Origin: Gemmatimonadota bacterium
GTDB lineage: Bacteria > Gemmatimonadota > Gemmatimonadetes > Gemmatimonadales > GWC2-71-9
Assembly (NCBI GenBank): GCA_029262195.1
Contig: JAJCZX010000014.1
Location: forward strand, 62,001 to 126,000
Reading direction: 5' to 3'
DNA: 64,000 nucleotides
Below are positions 56,084 through 64,000 of the stretch, piece by piece (position 1 is the first letter of the stretch; every line of letters begins with the position of its first letter). The notes under the pieces were generated by a model. The model ran no database searches. It worked only from the letters and a program-made list of their open reading frames with translations, and had not been told where the DNA came from. The position numbers and the translations under genes were made by a program.

Positions 56084-56121
56084 AAAAAAAGAAACGCCGG
56101 GACGAGTGTCACCGGCGTTTC
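56084..56121 (-). terminator. Rho-independent terminator of rpsA
   Basis: On the minus strand, GAAACGCCGG (56112-56121) pairs perfectly with CCGGCGTTTC (56091-56100) around an 11-base loop, and is followed by a run of seven T (56084-56090). It lies 25 bases after the rpsA stop and is the strongest terminator in the window. Confidence 0.85.
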
Positions 56122-56145
56122 CTTGAACTAACTACCGAGCAGGGT

Positions 56146-58035
56146 TTACTCCGCTGCTTTCTCGCCTTCGTCTTTGGCTTCAGCTTCGTCGGCCGAAGCC
56201 TCCTCGGCGACAGCGTCCGGTGCAGCGGCCTCCGCGACCGGCTCTTCAGCCGTTGCTTCTGCGACTACCACCGGACCGGGGTCTTCACCTTCGACCGCCT
56301 CATCACCGTCTTCATCCTCAGACGGTGTGAGCGACGGATCGGGCTCCGGGGCTTCGGCGAACGAGAACGCGGCGAAGGTAATTTTCTGGTTGATCGGATC
56401 AACCTCAACGACTTTGACTTCGGCGATCTGCCCGATCATCACTACCTCCTCAACCGGCTTTTCATCCCCGAAAGGCAGCTGCGTCGGAGGAACAACACCT
56501 TCGATCTGGTTGCCAACGTTGACGACGATCCCCTTATCCTGATAGCGGGTAACCCGTCCCTGCATCTCTGTGTCGACCGGATAATCCTCGGCAATTTTCA
56601 GCCATGGGTCGTCCTGGGCCTGCTTGAGACCGAGGGAAATCCTCTTGTTGTCGGGATCGATGGACAGAATTACAACCTCCACCGCGTCGCCTTTCTTGAC
56701 GACTTCCGACGGATGCTCAACCCTCATCGTCCACGACATGTCGGAGATATGGATAAGACCGTCGATTCCCGGCTCAATTTCCACGAAGGCTCCAAATGAG
56801 GTGAGATTCCTGACCTTACCGGCTATCCGTGTCTGCAGCGGGTATTTCAGCGGAAGCGTAACCCAGGGGTCCTGCTCCGTTTGCTTGATACCGAGAGAGA
56901 TCTTCTCTTCCTCTGGATCAATGCTCAAAACAACCGCGTCAATTGCTTCACCAATCGAAACAAGCGCCGACGGATGCTTCACATTGCGGGTCCAACTCAT
57001 CTCGCTGATGTGGACCAGACCTTCGATGCCCGGCTCCAGCTCGACGAAAGCACCGTAGTTCGTAATGCTGACAACCTTACCCTGGATTCGTGCGCCAACC
57101 GGATACCTCTCGGCTACATTCTGCCATGGGTAGGCCTGAAGTTGCTTGAGGCCGAGGGAGATTCGCTCGCGGTCCCAATCAATGTCCAGGATCTTCACTT
57201 CAATGTCCTGACCGAGTGAAACCAGTTCGGACGGATGCGACACGCGACCGTAACTCATATCGGTGATGTGCAGGAGTCCGTCGACACCGCCCAGGTCAAT
57301 GAAGGCACCGAAGTCGGTGATGTTCTTGACCGTACCGACGCGGACCTGATCCTGACCGAGGTCCTTCATCAGGGATTCCCGCTTCGTGGCGCGATCGGCT
57401 TCGAGGATTACTCTGCGCGAAACAACGATGTTGCGGCGACGCTTGTTGAGCTTGATGATTTTGAACTCGAACTTCTGACCAAGTAGCTCGTCGATGTTCG
57501 GAACGCGGCGTAGCGCTATCTGAGAACCAGGCAGAAACGCGTCCACACCCATAAGATCGACGACCACACCACCTTTGATCTTCTTCTGAAGCGTGCCTTC
57601 GACGGTCTGTCCGGCTTCATGGGCCTCTCGGATTTTCTCCCAGACCCGCATGAAGTCGGCTTTCTTCTTGGAAAGAACGACGGCACCATCTTCGTCCTCA
57701 AGATTTTCCAGGAAGACCTCGACATCGTCACCCGGTTCAATTGCGCCGGAAGACTTGAACTCATCAAGAGGAACCGCACCTTCGGATTTAAACCCTACGT
57801 CGAGAATGACATGTGAGTCCGTAATTCTCAGGACTTTCGACTTTACAATCTCGCCTTCGACGATGCTCTGTAGCGTACCTTCGTACAGCTGCATCATCTC
57901 CGCATATTCTTCTTCTGAATAATCCTCGTCGTAGAGATCGGCGCGAATGGTGAAGGATGCTTCGGGTGGGGAAACTTCGGTGGCTACTGCACTATCGGAG
58001 TCTACCACTGACTCCTCGTTGTGATCGTCAGACAT
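56146..58035 (-). CDS. rpsA: 30S ribosomal protein S1 with acidic C-terminal tail
   Basis: S1 loads structured mRNA on the ribosome. The 629-residue protein contains six S1 domains in a row, starting near residue 53. Domains 3-5 carry the best conserved FGAFVE(I/L)EPGI(D/E)GL(I/V)HISDMSW pattern, which recurs about every 86 residues. The N-terminal 45 and C-terminal about 75 residues are acidic, the latter mainly Glu, Ala and Asp with a few Pro. The ATG at 58035 follows a leader of about 105 bases from a promoter with a perfect -35 box. The gene order aroA-cmk-(small gene)-rpsA is a variant of the common cmk-rpsA pair. Confidence 0.95.
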   Translation of the reverse strand: MSDDHNEESVVDSDSAVATEVSPPEASFTIRADLYDEDYSEEEYAEMMQLYEGTLQSIVEGEIVKSKVLRITDSHVILDVGFKSEGAVPLDEFKSSGAIEPGDDVEVFLENLEDEDGAVVLSKKKADFMRVWEKIREAHEAGQTVEGTLQKKIKGGVVVDLMGVDAFLPGSQIALRRVPNIDELLGQKFEFKIIKLNKRRRNIVVSRRVILEADRATKRESLMKDLGQDQVRVGTVKNITDFGAFIDLGGVDGLLHITDMSYGRVSHPSELVSLGQDIEVKILDIDWDRERISLGLKQLQAYPWQNVAERYPVGARIQGKVVSITNYGAFVELEPGIEGLVHISEMSWTRNVKHPSALVSIGEAIDAVVLSIDPEEEKISLGIKQTEQDPWVTLPLKYPLQTRIAGKVRNLTSFGAFVEIEPGIDGLIHISDMSWTMRVEHPSEVVKKGDAVEVVILSIDPDNKRISLGLKQAQDDPWLKIAEDYPVDTEMQGRVTRYQDKGIVVNVGNQIEGVVPPTQLPFGDEKPVEEVVMIGQIAEVKVVEVDPINQKITFAAFSFAEAPEPDPSLTPSEDEDGDEAVEGEDPGPVVVAEATAEEPVAEAAAPDAVAEEASADEAEAKDEGEKAAE

Positions 58036-58148
58036 CAGTTTGATACTACCCTTGAACTACGTGTCCGGGAAAACCGCTCACCGAACACCATTACGAAAAG
58101 GTTAATATTTGCCCTCCGGCCCAAAAAGCCGACGGTATCTAGCCTTTA

Positions 58149-58177
58149 AGGGTAGATATGGACTGTCAGCGTGTCAA
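58149..58177 (-). promoter_or_regulatory. Sigma-70-like promoter of rpsA
   Basis: On the minus strand, a perfect TTGACA (58172-58177) is followed after 17 bases by TACCCT (58149-58154). The transcript would have a leader of roughly 105 bases, a possible site for S1 feedback control. Confidence 0.5.
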
Positions 58178-58204
58178 GGCACTCGGGGCAGCCGGTGGCG
58201 GGGG

Positions 58205-58867
58205 TCAACGCCCAAGACGGGAAATCACGTTTGAAGCCGATTCACGTAAACGCTCCACAAGGCGGACCCACTCTGGCGTTGGCGCACCGTTCCGCTCGAA
58301 ATCGTCGAACTCCATGCCAGGCTCGAGAGGCTCAATGTAAAAGAGAATCAATTCGTGTCTGCGTTCGATGTCGGGCACCGCAAGAAACCGGTAAACAACC
58401 ACGCTATCGACCATATCCAAACCCTGCTCGGTCACGAAAGCCGCAGTCAACGCCGCCTCTCCCAAAGGATTTTGCCGGGCTGCGTCTTTATGGCTGAAAT
58501 AGAATCCATTGCTCCTCCACAACAGGCCCGCCACCTCCTCCGCATTCCTAAAAGAATAATTGTACTTTTCGGAAGACTCCGGAAGAAAACCCTCGAATTG
58601 AGCAACCACCATCCGCTGCACGACGCCCCCATTTAACTCCGCAAAAACATAACGGTGTCCAGCCGCAACGTCCCTGATCCTGAACGGGTGGTTCCCAAGA
58701 AATTCAAAATTGGGGGCAACAACCACTCTGATTGCTGGCAACGAATCAGAAACGATCACATTCTGGTCAACCCGTCTGGCGTATTGCGCCGACGAGGCGT
58801 GTGGGGAGATTCCCGCGAGACCAATCGAGACAAGCCCGAGTAGGAGTGAAAACCGATATTCTTTCAT
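58205..58867 (-). CDS. Putative exported protein of unknown function between cmk and rpsA
   Basis: I do not recognise a family. The ATG at 58867 (MKEYRFSLLLGLVSIGLAG) gives a clear signal peptide with a likely cut after ASSA, about 33 residues in; an upstream in-frame start would add residues that spoil it. The mature part of about 190 residues is mixed alpha/beta. It contains NPFRIRDVAAGHRYVFAELNGG, an RRHELILFYIEPLEPG strand and a charged C-terminal helix. No Cys, metal motif or membrane segment is visible in the mature part. It is 14 bases upstream of cmk's 3' end on the same strand. Confidence 0.75.
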   Translation of the reverse strand: MKEYRFSLLLGLVSIGLAGISPHASSAQYARRVDQNVIVSDSLPAIRVVVAPNFEFLGNHPFRIRDVAAGHRYVFAELNGGVVQRMVVAQFEGFLPESSEKYNYSFRNAEEVAGLLWRSNGFYFSHKDAARQNPLGEAALTAAFVTEQGLDMVDSVVVYRFLAVPDIERRHELILFYIEPLEPGMEFDDFERNGAPTPEWVRLVERLRESASNVISRLGR

Positions 58868-58920
58868 ATCTGTACAGAACATACATATACGAGAGAGGTA
58901 GCGCAACTACTCCTGGCGAG

Positions 58921-59607
58921 TCAGCTTTTTTCCGGAAACAGAGCAGCCTTGGCAAGTTCTACCACCCGGTCAACCTGCTCTGCAAACCCGAGATCAGTAG
59001 TGTCAATCTCGATAGCGTCCTCCGCTTTGATCAACGGGGCAATATCACGTGAAGAATCCGCCGAATCTCTCGCCGCAATTTCACCTTCAACCCGCGCCAC
59101 TGTAACTTCGTCGTCCGTGAGCCCCATATCGAGCACTCGGCGACGGGCACGGGTTGCAGGGGATGCCACAAGAAATACCTTAAGAGCCGCGTTGGGAAAC
59201 ACAACCGTGCCTATGTCGCGCCCGTCGACCACCACTCCCCGGGGATGGAGCTCGGATGCGCGAGCAAGGGCCCAGTTGACCCAGTCACGCACCTCTGCGA
59301 TCGACGCGACTTCCGACACCCCGAGGGTCACCTCCGGCGAACGAATTGCTTGCGATACATCCCGCCCGGCAATCGTTGGCACATAGCCTGCGTCACTGAG
59401 ACGTAACTCAATGGGGGCATCTTTCGCCCAGGCAGCTAGATTCGGTCCGTTGAGCGGCAGACCGTTTTCCCGAATCGCAAGGGTCATTGAGCGGTACAGT
59501 GCTCCGCTATCAAGGTGAGCCAACCGCAGGGCGCTCGCCAGGGCCTTAGCCGTAGTGGATTTCCCACTTCCCGCCGGGCCGTCAATTGCCACCACCTTTT
59601 GAGCCAT
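58921..59607 (-). CDS. cmk: Cytidylate kinase
   Basis: Cmk phosphorylates CMP and dCMP. It is a 228-residue P-loop kinase with IDGPAGSGKSTTA at the start, the LDSGALYRSMTL nucleotide-binding segment, VVDGRDIGTVVFPNA near residue 130 and the RRR lid region. Its ATG shares one base with the aroA stop (TGATG), so translation is coupled to aroA. Downstream lie the small exported protein gene and rpsA. Confidence 0.96.
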   Translation of the reverse strand: MAQKVVAIDGPAGSGKSTTAKALASALRLAHLDSGALYRSMTLAIRENGLPLNGPNLAAWAKDAPIELRLSDAGYVPTIAGRDVSQAIRSPEVTLGVSEVASIAEVRDWVNWALARASELHPRGVVVDGRDIGTVVFPNAALKVFLVASPATRARRRVLDMGLTDDEVTVARVEGEIAARDSADSSRDIAPLIKAEDAIEIDTTDLGFAEQVDRVVELAKAALFPEKS

Positions 59608-60866
59608 CAGGACACCGAATCCAGGTGTTCGAAAAACCCCGGATAACTCACCGAAGACGATGCTGTTTCTGAAAACGTGAGATCCACGTCAGGTAATCTC
59701 CCAAGAACACTAAACGCCATGGCCATTCTGTGGTCTCGCCCGGTTTGGATGTGCCCGGCTAGACCCCTTTTTGACCCCATTACAGTGAGCGTGTCATTTT
59801 CCGCGCGCGCCTCAACACCTATGTTTTGGAGGTTTTCAGCCAGCAGCCCGAAACGATCACTTTCTTTAAATTTCAACTCCCCCACCCCTTCAAACGTGGT
59901 TTCTCCATGAGCCCGTGCGGCCAGTACCGCCAGAATCGGGATCTCATCAATCAACGATGGTATCTCTTCAGGAGCAACCCTAACGCCGGTGAGAACTGAC
60001 GCCCTCGTCATCAAATCCGCCACAGGTTCCCCAAGTTGTTCGTACTGCGAAACAACTTCCACCGAGGCGCCCATCCTTTCAATTACCGAGATCATTCCGG
60101 TTCGGGTCGGGTTATACCCCACCCCTTCTATCGTTATTTCGTCTCGTTGCGACATGATGGTCGCCGCGATCAAAAACGCTGCGGAGGAAATATCGCCTGG
60201 GATTGTCACGTCAAACGGATTGAGGTCTGTAGTTGGTAAAAACCGCACCGTACCGTCTTCGTCCGAGCTTAGTTCTTGCCCCAGCGACCGAAACATCCGT
60301 TCTGTATGATCGCGAGATCGGGGGGATTCCCTCAAAGTCACCGACACTCCCCCGACGTAACCAGCCAACAACAATGCAGTCTTCACCTGAGCGCTGGATT
60401 TGGGCGAGACGAAATCGTCGAGGCGCTTCAGTGCCCGGCCATGTATCACCAGGGGCAATCCGTCTCCAGACTCCTCCGCGAACCGCGCCCCCATCAACCC
60501 GAGGGGTTCTGTCACCCGCCTCATTGGTCGGGCGCTCAGAGAGTCGTCGCCTACGAGTCGAGATTGGAACGGATGCCCGGCGAGCGCGCCGATAAGCAAC
60601 CGCGAGGCCGTTCCCGAGTTTCCGCAATCGATATCTTTATCCGGGGTGAGCAACCCGTTGCGGCCCTTGCCAGATACCACGATGTGTTGGTCCTCCTCCC
60701 TGATTTCAACACCCAGGGTTCTCAAGGCTCCGATCATGGAAGCCGTGTCGCCAGATCTCAACGGCGACCGCACGGTGCTGATACCGTCGGCCAGTGCTCC
60801 AAAGAGGAGAGCACGTTGGGTAAGGCTTTTATCCCCTGGAGGGCGGATTTTTCCGTGGTGTACCAT
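59607..60866 (-). CDS. aroA: 3-phosphoshikimate 1-carboxyvinyltransferase (EPSP synthase)
   Basis: AroA joins shikimate 3-phosphate and PEP in the aromatic pathway. The start at 60866 (MVHHGKIRPPGDKSLTQRAL) gives 419 residues. The N-terminal PGDKSLTQRA motif binds both substrates. DCGNSGTASRLLIGALAG near residue 80, the IDEIPILAVLAA segment with the catalytic Asp, and ELKFKESDR follow. The start lies three bases after the T run of a strong terminator hairpin, and no Shine-Dalgarno is visible. Expression thus needs read-through or initiation near the start. A TTG at 60908, inside the hairpin, is the only upstream alternative. Confidence 0.94.
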   Translation of the reverse strand: MVHHGKIRPPGDKSLTQRALLFGALADGISTVRSPLRSGDTASMIGALRTLGVEIREEDQHIVVSGKGRNGLLTPDKDIDCGNSGTASRLLIGALAGHPFQSRLVGDDSLSARPMRRVTEPLGLMGARFAEESGDGLPLVIHGRALKRLDDFVSPKSSAQVKTALLLAGYVGGVSVTLRESPRSRDHTERMFRSLGQELSSDEDGTVRFLPTTDLNPFDVTIPGDISSAAFLIAATIMSQRDEITIEGVGYNPTRTGMISVIERMGASVEVVSQYEQLGEPVADLMTRASVLTGVRVAPEEIPSLIDEIPILAVLAARAHGETTFEGVGELKFKESDRFGLLAENLQNIGVEARAENDTLTVMGSKRGLAGHIQTGRDHRMAMAFSVLGRLPDVDLTFSETASSSVSYPGFFEHLDSVS

Positions 60867-60869
60867 AGT

Positions 60870-60914
60870 AAAAAAAAGCAGCGTTGGCGACGCTATACAA
60901 GTCGCCAACGCTGC
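60870..60914 (-). terminator. Strong terminator hairpin directly before the aroA start
   Basis: On the minus strand, GCAGCGTTGGCGAC (60901-60914) pairs perfectly with its complement at 60878-60891 over 14 bases, with a nine-base loop, and is followed by eight T (60870-60877). It terminates the secreted protein gene ending at 60933. Since aroA begins three bases after the T run on the same strand, it may also act as an attenuator. Confidence 0.85.
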
Positions 60915-60932
60915 CGCTTACCAATCGTGGGA

Positions 60933-61793
60933 CTATCTGCTGTAGACACCTACACTGTAGAAGCAGGGCTCTACCGAGCAGGAATACATCTTCACTTTGA
61001 TCCTATAATCTCCGGTGCGGCGGGGGTTAACCGATACAGTCGGAATGGCGTCGACAGAGACATCACTGTCAACTTCGTCGCCGTCTTCATCGTACAGGAA
61101 AAGGTCGAGATCGCCGCAGTCGTTATCGCATGCACCGAGGAACGTATAGGAGTCGCCACGGTAAAGTGTGACCCAGTGGCTCTCTTCTTCGCCGGAGTCC
61201 AGGGAACTATCGAACTGATCGTCGGTGGGGTCATAGCCGCGATCAGCAAGCATATCGTCATAAGCGTTGCGTAACGCCCTACGAACCTGGGCAGTGGGAC
61301 TACTGCCGCCGGATGAGCTTCTATTGGCAGACGCAGACCTCGAGCTTCCGGCTCTACGGTAAACCCCAAAAGCGTAGTAGCAGGGCTCTGTTTCGCAATT
61401 GTACATCCGGACTTTCACCCTGTACTCACCGGCCCTTCGAGGGCGAATCTCGAGGACGGGGACATCGTCGACCGAGACATCGCTATCGACTTCGTCTCCA
61501 TCTTCGTCATAAATGTAGAGGTCGATATCATCACAATCGTTGTCGCAAACGGCCACAATCGCGTACTCGCTTCCGCCGCGCAGATCAATCCAGACATCCT
61601 CAGTTTCGCTGGCATCGAGAGCGCCGGTAAAAACATCCATTTCGCGATAGCCCTCGTCAGCCAACGCGTCGGCGGAGGCGCCGAGGTACTCCTGGACCTG
61701 CCGCTCATATTCGTTTTGGGCTTGGGCAACATTGGCCCCGAGCGTGAAAACGAACAAAACGCACGCCAACGACCAAAGAATCTTCTTAAGCAT
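60933..61793 (-). CDS. Secreted protein with two tandem Cys- and Asp-rich PPC-like domains
   Basis: A signal peptide (cut after AQA, about residue 25) leads into two copies of a domain of about 115 residues (29-146 and 168-286), joined by a Ser-rich linker. Both copies contain CDNDC, DLYIYDEDGDEVDSDVSVD or its near-identical counterpart, a PRR-G-YR-KV block and a MY-C---EPC ending. Each copy thus has four Cys (83, 87, 133, 138 and 222, 226, 272, 277), suggesting two disulfides, and an Asp-rich loop that may bind calcium. The fold resembles bacterial pre-peptidase C-terminal domains. The function is unknown, and no enzyme domain is attached. Confidence 0.82.
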   Translation of the reverse strand: MLKKILWSLACVLFVFTLGANVAQAQNEYERQVQEYLGASADALADEGYREMDVFTGALDASETEDVWIDLRGGSEYAIVAVCDNDCDDIDLYIYDEDGDEVDSDVSVDDVPVLEIRPRRAGEYRVKVRMYNCETEPCYYAFGVYRRAGSSRSASANRSSSGGSSPTAQVRRALRNAYDDMLADRGYDPTDDQFDSSLDSGEEESHWVTLYRGDSYTFLGACDNDCGDLDLFLYDEDGDEVDSDVSVDAIPTVSVNPRRTGDYRIKVKMYSCSVEPCFYSVGVYSR

Positions 61794-61893
61794 TTCTCAC
61801 TCCCTGGAACAGTTCTAGAAATCCTATTGAATACCGGCCAGCCCGACAACGTTTTACCAAGGTGCGCGGAACCGGAGACTCAGTACGATAACA

Positions 61894-61922
61894 CAGCAGT
61901 CTTAACTCTTGATCAAGTTAAG
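61894..61922 (-). promoter_or_regulatory. Possible promoter and palindromic operator upstream of the duplicated-domain gene
   Basis: On the minus strand, TTGATC (61909-61914) lies 17 bases before a TGTTAT-like -10 box. The -35 box is embedded in the inverted repeat CTTAACT (61901-61907) / AGTTAAG (61916-61922). A repressor could bind the repeat and block the promoter. This is judged by eye from base matches only. Confidence 0.3.
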
Positions 61923-62026
61923 AAAAAACGCTATTGGGAGCAAATGTTCATCCGCTAAAGCCGGAAACCAACCCAAGCTTCACCATGACGGGATATGGTT
62001 TTCCCGTGGCAAATAGTGGGCCCTTC

Positions 62027-62839
62027 TTAGTTTTCAACCAGGAGAAACAGGTTCCCTGAGACTGTGTTTATCTCCAGATCGCGCCCACCTTCACCGATGG
62101 TGCCCCTCAAGGAACCGGAGGAGAATCCAGATCGTCGGCGAATGGTAATCGGAAAATCGGATTCCATGTCGCCGGTAACTGAGCGAAAGCTCACATCGGC
62201 GTCCAGTTCCTCTGGTACGTAGACGCTGACATCACCGCTGACCGTCGAGAACGACAACTCTCCAGACCAGTCGGTGCGTCCCAGGTGTGCTTCGATCGAA
62301 CCGCTAACCGTGGTGGCCTCAGCAATGCCAGTGGTGGAGACAAATACGTCCCCTGAAACTGAGTTACCAGAGACTTCTCCGGTCAAGTTTTCTATTGTAA
62401 CATCGCCAGAAACGGTCGAGGCTCGAAGGTTTACTCCAGCGGGAATCCGGATTTCAAAATCAACGTCGACGTCGATGTCTCCGGAGTGGGAACTATTGGA
62501 TCCGTGTCTGCAGGGGCCGTTTCGATCCGAACCTGATCTATCTCGGCGACCACGATTGCGTTGCGGATAAATGACACAGACGGTAATTCCATCGGATTCT
62601 TCAACAAGTTCGATTTCAACAAGGTCGAAATTCCGACTCCGGCCCGATTTTACAGCCGAAATCACAACCTCCGAACCCGGCGCCGGTTCAGCAGCAATAA
62701 ATCCCGTGATATTACGAATTTCTACCCAATCCCCGCGGTCAACTGATCCAGACCAATTGAATTCGTCATCCTGCGCCTCTGCGACATTCGGAATGCTCGC
62801 GGCTATGGCAACAATCGAAGCAAATGCTATTGATTTCAA
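62027..62839 (-). CDS. Exported DUF4097-like (beta-helix) protein
   Basis: A signal peptide (cut after AEA) precedes a repetitive beta-strand protein typical of DUF4097. Strands of about 20 residues contain recurring TVSGDV, SVSGDV and TVSGSI units from about residue 150 to the end. A middle stretch (about 95-125) is rich in Arg, Asp and Ser. The TTG at 62839 has GAGAGG six bases upstream and gives the cleanest signal peptide. The GTG at 62869 is an alternative adding ten polar residues. The role of this family is unknown; relatives are often near envelope stress or anti-sigma genes. Confidence 0.82.
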   Translation of the reverse strand: MKSIAFASIVAIAASIPNVAEAQDDEFNWSGSVDRGDWVEIRNITGFIAAEPAPGSEVVISAVKSGRSRNFDLVEIELVEESDGITVCVIYPQRNRGRRDRSGSDRNGPCRHGSNSSHSGDIDVDVDFEIRIPAGVNLRASTVSGDVTIENLTGEVSGNSVSGDVFVSTTGIAEATTVSGSIEAHLGRTDWSGELSFSTVSGDVSVYVPEELDADVSFRSVTGDMESDFPITIRRRSGFSSGSLRGTIGEGGRDLEINTVSGNLFLLVEN

Positions 62840-63012
62840 CTCAACCCTCTCGGTAATTGTGGTTTGCACTTTTGTCCTTTAGACGGCTGACGGAGCCGTA
62901 AGGTTGAAAACCAGGGAATGCTCAGAGAGGTCCAGAGGCTTCCCCGGAGGAAGCTCAAAGGTTAATCATCACCTAACCCCTTGCGCACCAACAGGTTAAC
63001 TTCATATGGCCG

Positions 63013-63378
63013 CTACTCGTCGTCTCTGTTGACAGTGTGCGGCGAAAAGGCGGGGAGGCAAATGGCTACGTATTCGGCTCCACCATCTTCGGGTGACGAA
63101 TACCGGACCCAATCGCCCGGGGAAGTCATGATGGCCTGGCCAGCCCTGACATCGAAACTCTCTGCCCGGGTCTCGACTCGCAGCATACCTCCGAGAACTA
63201 CCGTGATCTCGTCAAACTCCGGGGTTTGCCCGGGCTCCACCCATCCGGCGGGGCTTTTCATGCGAGCCACGCTGACATTAGAATTTCCCGAGTTCACCAT
63301 TCCCACAAACTCTTCGATGATTTTCGGGGGTTCACCGGCAGCGGGGATGACAGTGGGGGTTTCGATCAACCTTGCCAT
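63013..63378 (-). CDS. Small single-domain cupin protein
   Basis: A 121-residue cupin barrel. Conserved segments are GQTPEFDEITVVLGGMLRVE for cupin motif 1 and DVRAGQAIMTSPGDWVRYSSPEDGGAEYVAICLP for motif 2. The usual metal His residues of motif 1 are not evident (E-F-D-E-I replaces H-x-H), resembling EutQ-like or ligand-binding cupins rather than dioxygenases. The function is unknown. It is divergent from the HAD gene, 86 bases away. Confidence 0.82.
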   Translation of the reverse strand: MARLIETPTVIPAAGEPPKIIEEFVGMVNSGNSNVSVARMKSPAGWVEPGQTPEFDEITVVLGGMLRVETRAESFDVRAGQAIMTSPGDWVRYSSPEDGGAEYVAICLPAFSPHTVNRDDE

Positions 63379-63464
63379 GATTCACTCTCTATAATGGTGA
63401 TGAATTTGAGGACGACTCGACGGAGCCGTGCACTTCCCAACCTTGCACATTACGTCAATTTTGG

Positions 63465-64000
63465 ATGATGGGAAACATCAAAATAGTCGCCTTCGACGCT
63501 GACGATACACTATGGCACAACGAGCCGATCTTCATTTCCACCCGGCAGATCTACGTCGACATGCTCTCACGGTATCATGACCAGGCATGGATCGAGTCGC
63601 GGTTGAACGACACGGAGATGAAAAACCTGAGGCATTTCGGCTATGGTGTGAAGAGTTTCGTACTCTCGATGATCGAAACAGCGATCGAACTTACGGAAGG
63701 ACGCATTGAGGCGGAGAGTATCAGTCGTATCGTAGGGATGGGCAAAGAAATGATTGTGCACCCTACTGAGCTACTTCCCGGGGTGGAGCAAACTGTGTCC
63801 GAGATGTCGCGTAACTACCGGCTGATGATCGCCACAAAAGGTGACCTTTTCGACCAGGAATCCAAAATAGCGAGGTCAGGATTGGGAGACCATTTCACCA
63901 ACGTTGAAGTGATGTCAGATAAGAAAACGGCTGTGTATTCAAAGTTGTTGGACCGTTACGAACTGTTGCCGGAGCAGTTCGTAATGATCGGAAACTCCTT
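63465..64000 (+). CDS. HAD-superfamily phosphatase, 3' end outside window
   Basis: The frame starts with ATGATG at 63465/63468 and stays open to the window end (about 178 residues). It has the HAD catalytic motif FDADDTLW near residue 10, whose first Asp is the nucleophile and second the acid. Motif II is the Thr in MIATKGD, and the motif III Lys lies near SDKKTAVYSKLL. Motif IV begins in the last codons (MIGNS). The family acts on small phosphate esters, and the substrate is not evident. It starts a new + strand unit. Confidence 0.88.
   Translation, partial: MMGNIKIVAFDADDTLWHNEPIFISTRQIYVDMLSRYHDQAWIESRLNDTEMKNLRHFGYGVKSFVLSMIETAIELTEGRIEAESISRIVGMGKEMIVHPTELLPGVEQTVSEMSRNYRLMIATKGDLFDQESKIARSGLGDHFTNVEVMSDKKTAVYSKLLDRYELLPEQFVMIGNS

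Noticed and set aside
60276..61274. A + strand frame of 332 residues
   Set aside because: It is antisense to aroA and the secreted-protein gene, crosses the terminator hairpin and lacks homology.

Overview
The window is a gene-dense, moderately GC-rich bacterial chromosome segment holding about 61 protein genes and one tmRNA. Envelope genes (lipoproteins, an HtrA-type protease, an RseP-type site-2 protease, a full MreBCD-PBP2-RodA rod system) indicate a rod-shaped diderm. ProRS is of the archaeal/eukaryal-like type with a C-terminal zinc region, PurF is of the Fe-S type, and central carbon genes include a ferredoxin-dependent 2-oxoacid oxidoreductase and pyruvate phosphate dikinase. The layout would suit Gemmatimonadota or a related phylum, but this is inference from gene content and no 16S marker is present.

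Positions 1-14711 (+ strand) form a tightly packed purine and phospholipid run: truA (5' cut), fructose-6-phosphate aldolase-like transaldolase, an HtrA lipoprotein, purB, purC, psd, pssA, purS, purQ, a lipoprotein of unknown function, purL, ppdK and purF, many joined by 4-base ATGA overlaps. Positions 14713-15057 (- strand) hold what looks like an unannotated selenoprotein: an ArsC/Spx-like thioredoxin-fold protein whose first redox Cys is replaced by an in-frame UGA, with a strong Shine-Dalgarno and a bacterial SECIS-like hairpin just after the UGA. Positions 15319-19686 (+) encode a four-gene 2-oxoacid:ferredoxin oxidoreductase in which one gene is a GltD-like flavoprotein fused to a two-cluster ferredoxin.

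Positions 19694-25016 (-) hold a TIGR01777 epimerase, a three-copy REP palindrome array next to a REP-associated tyrosine transposase, the ssrA tmRNA with promoter and terminator, and a dusB-larB-diguanylate cyclase operon. After a PTS EIIA gene (+), a long minus-strand block runs from pnp/rpsO through the M16 peptidase, ald, mreBCD-mrdA-rodA, accD-folC, hisS, proS and lysA.

A + strand membrane-anchored Ser/Thr kinase (42276-43265) separates this from a second long minus-strand block. That block contains rplM-rpsI-rpsB-tsf-pyrH-frr-uppS-cdsA-dxr-rseP (translation plus isoprenoid and phospholipid precursors), an acyl-CoA carboxylase operon (carboxyltransferase, biotin carboxylase, 23S rRNA methyltransferase, biotin carrier) and aroA-cmk-rpsA with a small secreted protein. 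The right end carries secreted proteins of unknown function (a tandemly duplicated Cys/Asp-rich domain protein, a DUF4097-like protein), a small cupin and a HAD phosphatase cut by the window end.

Apart from 14712-15318, which holds the selenoprotein and its flanks, no stretch longer than about 300 bases lacks a gene. No tRNA, rRNA, CRISPR array or prophage was seen.
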